In this document: positions 58,032 through 64,000 of the stretch, in pieces
Layout: every line of letters begins with the position of its first letter
How positions within the stretch are numbered: the first letter of the stretch is position 1
Assembly (NCBI GenBank): GCA_022560025.1
Contig: JAFISE010000136.1
Coordinates: 1-64,000, forward strand
DNA length: 64,000 nucleotides
Source: Stagonosporopsis chrysanthemi
Taxonomy: Eukaryota > Ascomycota > Dothideomycetes > Pleosporales > Didymellaceae
Reading direction: 5' to 3'
Position numbers and translations under genes: made by a program
Notes under the pieces: generated by a model
The model's database searches: none
The model's input: the letters and a program-made list of their open reading frames with translations, nothing else
What the model was told of the DNA's origin: nothing

Positions 58032-58307
58032 AGTGGCAGTCAGGAGAGAAAGCCGTGGTGACTGTGTATGATGGAAGCGATCAGGATCGTCGCTGCAATC
58101 TGATGGGTGATAACACGGCTACATGGATCTGCTTAAGTATGCGACGAGGGAAAACGACGTTTTGGTTGTTAACCATGTCGATAAGAGCCGTGGTGTGTTC
58201 GCTTCGGTACATCTTCCCCAGACCCCGCAGGTGGCTTGCTCCACATCCTGAAAAGGTAAGGGATGCTCGCTGATCCACCAATCGTTGGGGCTTCGGAGCA
58301 TTGACAA

Positions 58308-58316
58308 CGGTCTCCG
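58308..58316. promoter_or_regulatory. Inverted CGG-N3-CCG site in the transporter/GH88 promoter
   Basis: CGGTCTCCG lies in the divergent promoter, 277 bp from the transporter start and 169 bp from the GH88 start. Inverted CGG triplets are a classical Zn2Cys6 dimer site. This form differs from the direct repeats found around the amidase genes. Confidence 0.35.
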
Positions 58317-58484
58317 GAGAAGTATCGCCCCGAAAGCCTCACCTTGTAGGAAGAGGCAAATTCGGACTCGGACCAAGTCAGTCATCATGAATTCATTCTT
58401 AGGAGCGGTGGTTCTGCAGAACAGTTCAGCGGGTTCACTCCGATCCTACTCAATCCTCCTTTGCGACATTCATGTTTTCAAAAC

Positions 58485-60323
58485 ATGAACGTTTTGATTG
58501 ACGAGCCTGCGACCGTACTTCCAACAGTGCAAATGGAAGTATGCAAGCTTCCTGTTGACGAAAAGAACGTTCTCTCGGAGGTGACGACTGTCGAATTGAA
58601 GCCGGCGGCGGATACTCCTCCAGTAGAGTCCGTCGAGAATCATGACTTCTCGTACACAACACAATGCGAAGAGGACGGAGGCGTTGGATTACTAGTCAAT
58701 GAGTGTGTTGTGGCTCAGCCTGAGCGTAACACTGCTAACACCACGCTTGAAGAGCGTCTGCCCGCTGAGGAAGGCGTTCTGTCGTGCGGAGATACTCGCG
58801 AAAGCATCGGAGCCCATACATCGAGAGAACGCACATCCGTCTCATCTACAAGCGGCACAGAGGATGAAGATACCGAAACAACAACGCCTTTTACAAGCAC
58901 ACCTCCGTCCGAGTATGAGCACTGTGAGACGTCGACCAATGTATTTGCAGGGACGAAACCAGCAGCTACGACTGTGTCCGGGCTGTACGCAGAGAACATC
59001 ATCGCAAAAGCGTTTCGTACCGCACAGACTGCTGTCGGAGCACTACCGCTCGCTTTTCCGGAAATCGTACCTCAAGACGCAGGAGCCAATGGCGCTTACA
59101 GTCTTCGCGAGGCTGATTTCTGGACTTGCGGCTTCTTCCCTGGGACTTTGTACCTCCTGCTTGAGCGGTTGATCAGGTTCCCGCAGAGTGTACAGCTCCA
59201 CGATGCTGCCATTCATCGCCGAGATTTGCAAAGCCAACTCACCGCCCTATGCCGTACGTGGACCGAGCCTATTCGCGGCATGGACACTCGAATAGATACC
59301 CACGATATCGGATTCATCGTTATGCCCGCATTGCGGTTGGACTGGGAACTCTTTGGCAATTCGCAAAGTTTGGACTCAATCGTCCGGGCGGCTCACAGTC
59401 TTGCGACGAGATATGTGCCCTCTGCGAAGGCCATCAGAAGCTGGGACCTGCTGAAGAAGAAAGATATCGAGATACTGGACCAGACCGAGAACATGATTGT
59501 CATCATTGACAGCATGTGCAACCTGGACCTATTGTACTATGCTTCCCATCACGCACAGGAGCCACACCTTGCGGAGATGGCAACGGCGCATGCTCTTACC
59601 CTTTTGCGGTCACATTTACGCCCAGAGCCTGTCCTGTCGTCGTCAAAAGACGCATACAACGGCCAGTGGTATTCGACTTGCCATGTGGCAAACATCAACC
59701 CGAGAACAGGTGAGCTGAAGCGTCGTTTGTCAGCCCAGGGTTACGCGCATGAGTCCACATGGTCTCGCGGACAGGCTTGGGGAATCCTTGGGTATGCTGA
59801 GACATTCGTGTGGACGAAAAACATTCGGTTCTTAGAGGCATCGTGCGGACTCGCGGAGTACTTTTTGCATCGGTTAGACACAGCACCTTCTTGTGTTGGT
59901 GCCAAAGGACGCTACGTCCCTCTTTGGGATTTCGATGCGCCGATCGAGAACGAGAGTGAACCACTTCGAGATTCTTCTGCTGGAATTATAGCAGCTAATG
60001 GTATGCTCATACTTTCTCAAGCACTATCAGCCAGCTCCCAATCAATACTAGCATCGCGGTATCGCAATGCGGCGCTCAAGATCGTGCGGGACACGTTAGA
60101 GTTCGCTCTCGCGCCCGAGGAGGCACAGCTCGTATCTGGGCCTTATTCGCATGTGCGAGCAGAAGAGCGGCTGCCTGGAGTTCGATTTGACGGAATGCTA
60201 AAGTTCGGCACTGCAAATAACAACAGCCAAGCAAGAAAACGATATGCAAACCATGGACTGGTGTATGGCGACTACTATCTCGTCGAGTTTGGTAATCGGT
60301 TGCTCCGGATGGGATTGTATTGA
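58485..60323 (+). CDS. GH88-like unsaturated uronyl hydrolase with long N-terminal extension
   Basis: A single 612-codon frame. The first ATG is at 58,485 (MNVLIDEPATVLP). Residues 1 to about 160 form a Ser/Thr/Glu-rich, probably disordered extension. The catalytic (alpha/alpha)6 domain begins near YAENIIAKAFRTAQTAV and includes DFWTCGFFPGTLYLLLER, THDIGFIVMPALRLDWELFG (Asp274) and IIDSMCNLDLLYYASHH (Asp342). It also has HVANINPRTGELKRRLSAQG, GYAHESTWSRGQAWGILGYA and RDSSAGIIAANGMLIL. Both Asp residues match the two catalytic Asp positions of GH88. The enzyme hydrates the double bond of unsaturated glucuronic acid at a glycan end, releasing the sugar behind it. There is no signal peptide, so it acts in the cytosol on imported oligosaccharides. 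The core length is normal (about 450); the extension is unusual. Confidence 0.88.
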   Translation: MNVLIDEPATVLPTVQMEVCKLPVDEKNVLSEVTTVELKPAADTPPVESVENHDFSYTTQCEEDGGVGLLVNECVVAQPERNTANTTLEERLPAEEGVLSCGDTRESIGAHTSRERTSVSSTSGTEDEDTETTTPFTSTPPSEYEHCETSTNVFAGTKPAATTVSGLYAENIIAKAFRTAQTAVGALPLAFPEIVPQDAGANGAYSLREADFWTCGFFPGTLYLLLERLIRFPQSVQLHDAAIHRRDLQSQLTALCRTWTEPIRGMDTRIDTHDIGFIVMPALRLDWELFGNSQSLDSIVRAAHSLATRYVPSAKAIRSWDLLKKKDIEILDQTENMIVIIDSMCNLDLLYYASHHAQEPHLAEMATAHALTLLRSHLRPEPVLSSSKDAYNGQWYSTCHVANINPRTGELKRRLSAQGYAHESTWSRGQAWGILGYAETFVWTKNIRFLEASCGLAEYFLHRLDTAPSCVGAKGRYVPLWDFDAPIENESEPLRDSSAGIIAANGMLILSQALSASSQSILASRYRNAALKIVRDTLEFALAPEEAQLVSGPYSHVRAEERLPGVRFDGMLKFGTANNNSQARKRYANHGLVYGDYYLVEFGNRLLRMGLY

Positions 60324-60530
60324 TAGATCATAGAAATTCGCTCTTCCAATACGAAGCTTTTTGAACTTTGAAATCATCGTGCGGTATCCAGGCGCAAGAA
60401 TGCATGCACCAGTCAGATGTCAAGGTCAGGTGGTATTCGATGGGACTCGAAGATCGAAATCGCATGCAAGTCGCAAATGATAATTCCCTCCATAGTTTCT
60501 TCAATGCGAAGACAAGTTGTACGCACTTGT

Positions 60531-62815
60531 TTACCAGACTGCACTATCGAACGCTGCAGTGAACATGCTCCCGTCATCAAAGGCTATGACCCGGTCCAAG
60601 TCAACAAAAGTTTGATCAAGTGATGGTATCGACGTGGAGTCCATTGCTTCGGGAACATTTGATGGTAATAGGGTGTCGCCCTCTGGTATCATGTGCGGCA
60701 CATGTTGCAGCCAAGGATTGAACCCGTAGGTCGACACCAGATTGGATTGGCGGCCATGGATATCATTTGTATAGTTTGTGACGTCGATTTGATAGTTTGG
60801 GTCGGTTGAGCACCTGTCATATAGTTGCTTGAGACGCAGTGCATGTTTTGCAAACAAGTTCTGTGTTTGGCGGGATGAATCAGTGAATGCGCACCATCTG
60901 ACAGACATTTCATCCAAGCTTTGCACCAGCGACCAAAATTCGGAAGGTAATTGGTTTCCAGCTTCGTAACGCCAATGAATAAGTAGCACTCGAGCCGCAA
61001 TGAAGATGCAGAAAGCATACTGACTGCCGACTGGCGAGTCCGTCAATGACTTGCTCAGATATTTCTGAGTTATCGTTGCGATCTCTACACCTGCCAAGTA
61101 GCATGCTTCTGCGCTACAGCTGCTTGGCAGTCTGTTGCGGAAACCCCAATGTAAGGGAGGATACGCGATTGTCTGGTGTAGCAGAATCATGGAAGCGTTA
61201 TGGGTAACATGCGCTGTTGTCAAATTGGGATCCATCAGTGGTACTCGCCGGGTAAGATTTGGGTTCGCTTTCCACTTCTGTGGCAGCAGCATCTTCCAAT
61301 GAACGAGGCGTAAATCCAACTCTTTGAAACGGGTGAGCCAGGAACTGATATCACTCTGATCGCGCACATTGACTTTCTGCTGTAAGAAGTAGCTCATGAC
61401 ACGGCTCATGGACTCGGTAGCTTCAATGTTATAGGCGAGGGCGCCAACCGTCGACATATCTGAAGGCGGGTGATGGGCGAACGCAACACTTGGCGGCCCG
61501 TCGCCAATCGTGTCGCGATAATCAACATTAGCGCCGGGTCCTGGAGACGGGTGGCGAGACACAAAATCTATAGGGTTTCCGATACGACCCTTTGATTTGT
61601 CCCAGATTCCAAAGTACGGTGTCTGGGCAGACTTTTGCTTCCTCCAGAGATGTCCATCGCAAGGAAGCCTCCGAAAGACATCGTCGGAAGTTAAGCTGGT
61701 GTTCCAACCTTGTGTCACCGAGCATAGCCTGTCAAGAAGAAACACATTCCAGAATACCCTCCGTCTTTCTTCTACTTCGGTCCAATCGGCTGTGTAGTGG
61801 AGGGGGGCGTAAGGCTGCGAGAAAGGTCGCTGTTCACCTTCTTCCTGCTCTTGCGCTAGTTGAGCGTATTCTACCGTTCGAGTCATGGAACCAACAATGG
61901 ACCAGGCCCTCTGAGCATTTCCGTCTCCGAAATCGTTGAAAGCTAAGATGATCAGAGCTTGCAAGTTTTCCAGCGAGAGGCTACCCATGGCAGTGCAGAC
62001 GATCCAGCTTCTAGTATGAGCGCGAACATACACAGCTGCATCGGGTAGAAATTTCGACGCCGCTAGCACCATGGAATGTAGGATGATGACCAGCTGCTCA
62101 CGTTGGTTTTCATCTGCGAGCCGATCAAAGAAGCGTCCTTGATGTATCATGGGGATCCAGGGATGGATATGCGCAAAGTAGGCCGCCAGTATCGCTTCTA
62201 GGATGTCCGCTCCCGGTAGAGCTGGCGCATCATCAATTTGTGGCGCGTTCGGAATTTCGTTCAAGCGTCGGCGTTTGCAGCTTCCGTCACTCGGTGTAGG
62301 TGTTGGTGCGGACTCTTTCCATTCTTGCTTGACTAGCTTGGGAAGTTCTCTGGCAAGCAGAAGCAAGATGTTTTGAGCTGCCGAGTCACCACCACTGCTG
62401 TCGCTAGCTGTCGAAGTATGGGCATCATCGCGGGGTCGTTTTGGAGAGTCGGCGTCTCTTTGCTCCAGACGACGCTCCAATTCATCTGTCAGGTCAGTAG
62501 ACGGACATCGAAACATGGGTGAACTGCAAGTATACCTAATCTTCTGTGAAGGTTCTCGACTGCTCCTGGCTTCAACCCTGGCTTTATTCGCTTAGTCTCA
62601 TATACACAATCTAGTCCTGGTAGTCGTCAATCGCGTGTTCACGCAGGACGGCTGGGTCATACCGTACCAGTCTTTCTACAATGCAAGCAGTTCGGACGAT
62701 CACGTGAGCAGCGTAGCTTGGCTTTGCGGCATCCATTACAGGCTAGGCCTTCAGCCGTTGTCTTAGCCTGGTCGTTACTCTCGGTCTGGTTGTCTTCTGG
62801 TGATTCGCTTGGCAT
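60531..62815 (-). CDS. Zn(II)2Cys6 transcription factor next to the glycan genes
   Basis: A three-exon model gives 727 aa: 62,815-62,668, 62,616-62,536 and 62,485-60,531. The long frame alone starts too late and lacks the DNA-binding domain. Two small upstream exons supply it: ACNGCRKAKLRCSRDRPNC, then LHCRKTG joined to LDCVYETKR, giving CX2CX6CX6CX2CX6C at Cys26, 29, 36, 43, 46 and 53. A basic linker (KRIKPGLKPGAVENLHRRL) and a coiled-coil DELERRLEQ follow across intron 2. The fungal_trans domain includes AYFAHIHPWIPMIHQGRFFD and RRRVFWNVFLLDRLCSVTQGW, residues typical of XlnR-like regulators. It is convergent with GH88 and is the obvious candidate regulator of the glycan block (inference). 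Confidence 0.88.
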
Positions 62816-63564
62816 AGTGGAGGTCGATGGTGATTATGTCGCAACAGCACAATGCGGCGGTGCTGCTCTTATGTATTCATCCGGTGTCCGATGCAGATAG
62901 CCCGAGCGACCGAATTGTGGCTGCAAGTAGTCTCCACCCCGTGGGGACCCCGCATCTTGCTCGCGGACGGCTGGAAGTTTGCATTACGGTTGTATTATGT
63001 GATCCTCCGTCGCTAGACACAGGCGTTGGGGTGGTGCTCGGCGTTGTAAAGTAAGAGTGATGAAGTAGAGGATCAGCTGTAGGCGCTGGGTTCGCTTAGA
63101 ATGACCGTTAGCGTGATATCTCTGTACCTCCTACTTTCAATCGCAGCAGGCACACAATGATGCTGACAGGTCGAGCTTGATATCATTATTTTATGAAAGA
63201 TTTATTCATAAATGTTGTCACAAAAATTCACACATGTGTAGTTAGAGAGTTGAGTTGCATGTTCGTGATTGAAGCAAGTTGCAGCGGAAGATTTCGAATC
63301 CTACAAAGCACCATGTAAGACTTACAATTTTCGTAGCACCAAGTACTGCAACTCAAAAGAACTATAAATCTCGGAATCTGTGCTTCATCTATCGAATTAC
63401 GTCTGTCTCAAATTCTGACAAATGCAGACTGCAGACGTTGCAAGAGTCTCGAACTGGGTGTGCAGGAGCGAGAAATGGGAAGGAGCAAATGGCCCGCGCT
63501 AAGCCTCACGCGAACAATTTGGAAGTCGCGTCACTGCGTGTACACGACGAACAACCAGCACATC
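62816..63564. other. Divergent intergenic region
   Basis: About 750 bp between the regulator and the tRNA-modification gene, transcribed outward in both directions. There is an AT-rich stretch at about 63,180-63,260. No CGG-N7-CGG pairs and no gene are seen. Confidence 0.45.
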
Positions 63565-64000
63565 ATGGCGCCCATGCCCTCGGCGCTCCAGTTTGAGTTG
63601 CTAGGAAAATGCTCGGTAAGTGAGACGTCTGCGACTGAGGCCCAGCCCTTCTAATCACATCACAGGTCACCAAGGCGCGCGCAGCGACACTGCACCTGCC
63701 CCATGGGCTGGTACCCCTCCCCATCTTCATGCCTGTCGCAACACAGGCGTCACTGAAGGGCATCACGCCAGATCAGCTTGAGGATCAGGGCTGCAGGCTC
63801 TGTCTGAACAACACATACCACCTGTATGAGGCCAGACTGCATCGTCTCCGCCACTGCTGACACTTCCAGAGGCCTTAAGCCAGGACAGGCAACATTGGAT
63901 GCCGTTGGCGGCGCCCACAAGCTGCAATCATGGCCGCATAACATTCTCACAGGTGCTTGCCCATCTACAAGTCTGAATGAGATAACGGACACCACCGAAC
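63565..64000 (+). CDS. tRNA-guanine transglycosylase, N-terminal part (cut by window end)
   Basis: Three exons are visible: 63,565-63,615, 63,666-63,823, and 63,871 to about 63,953, followed by a GT donor. Their translation opens MAPMPSALQFELLGKCSVTK, then PLPIFMPVATQASLKGITPD, LNNTYHLGLKPGQATLDAVGG and AHKLQSWPHNILT. This is the conserved N-terminal end of queuine tRNA-ribosyltransferase (catalytic subunit, QTRT1/TGT). It exchanges guanine-34 for queuine in tRNAs with GUN anticodons. The catalytic Asp in the following DSGGFQ block lies beyond the window. It looks like a housekeeping gene with intact splice sites (the second intron begins GTATGA and ends CCAG). It marks the end of the accessory block. 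Confidence 0.9.

Noticed and set aside
1..64000. tRNA, rRNA, CRISPR and prokaryote-type operons
   Set aside because: I saw no cloverleaf with A/B boxes, no rRNA similarity and no spaced direct-repeat array. Introns and gene structure are eukaryotic.

Overview
The window looks like a chromosome segment of a filamentous ascomycete (Pezizomycotina). The evidence is short GT-AG introns (about 45-90 nt) with CTAAC/CTGAC branch sites, Zn2Cys6 regulators, a fungal hybrid histidine kinase, fungal-type MFS carriers, and repeats damaged by C-to-T/G-to-A change in the pattern of repeat-induced point mutation (RIP). I cannot name the genus.

Layout. Positions 1 to about 22,860 are an extremely AT-rich, TpA-rich block with no intact gene. 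It is a mosaic of RIP-degraded transposons: Ty3/Gypsy pol remnants on both strands, repeated gag segments, a Fot1/pogo-type DNA transposon with its terminal repeats (17,828-19,682), and two 376-377 bp hAT-like non-autonomous elements, one with an 8-bp target duplication. At about 22,860 composition switches sharply to GC-balanced DNA. Positions 22.9-30.5 kb are a gene graveyard: an NRPS adenylation-domain relic, a second pogo-type transposon (25,772-27,909), an unidentified coding relic with a likely intron, and a frameshifted PRISE/SirQ-like reductase.

From about 32 kb genes are intact. Block A (32-44 kb) has an orphan helical protein, a secreted epoxide-hydrolase-like enzyme, a Zn2Cys6 factor, an amidase, a Dal5-like anion transporter and a flavin-binding split-barrel protein. 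A repeated motif, CGG-N6-T-CGG, occurs as two copies in each of three promoters: that of the regulator itself, that of the amidase, and the divergent transporter/flavoprotein promoter. This suggests an autoregulated amide-use regulon. Block B (45-51 kb) has a C-terminal fragment of a membrane protein, a hybrid histidine kinase and a complete multi-pass membrane protein. Block C (51.5-62.8 kb) has a secreted GH78 alpha-L-rhamnosidase, a DUF2264/GH154 protein, an anion:cation symporter, a cytosolic GH88 unsaturated uronyl hydrolase and a Zn2Cys6 factor. Together these read as a fungal counterpart of a bacterial polysaccharide-utilisation locus for rhamnosylated uronides: outside cleavage, import of an anionic sugar, inside cleavage. 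A truncated tRNA-guanine transglycosylase gene ends the window.

Exon boundaries were worked out by hand from splice signals and reading-frame continuity. Most models give uninterrupted proteins of normal family length. Three introns need GC-AG splice sites to keep frame. All family assignments are from motif recognition, not database search.
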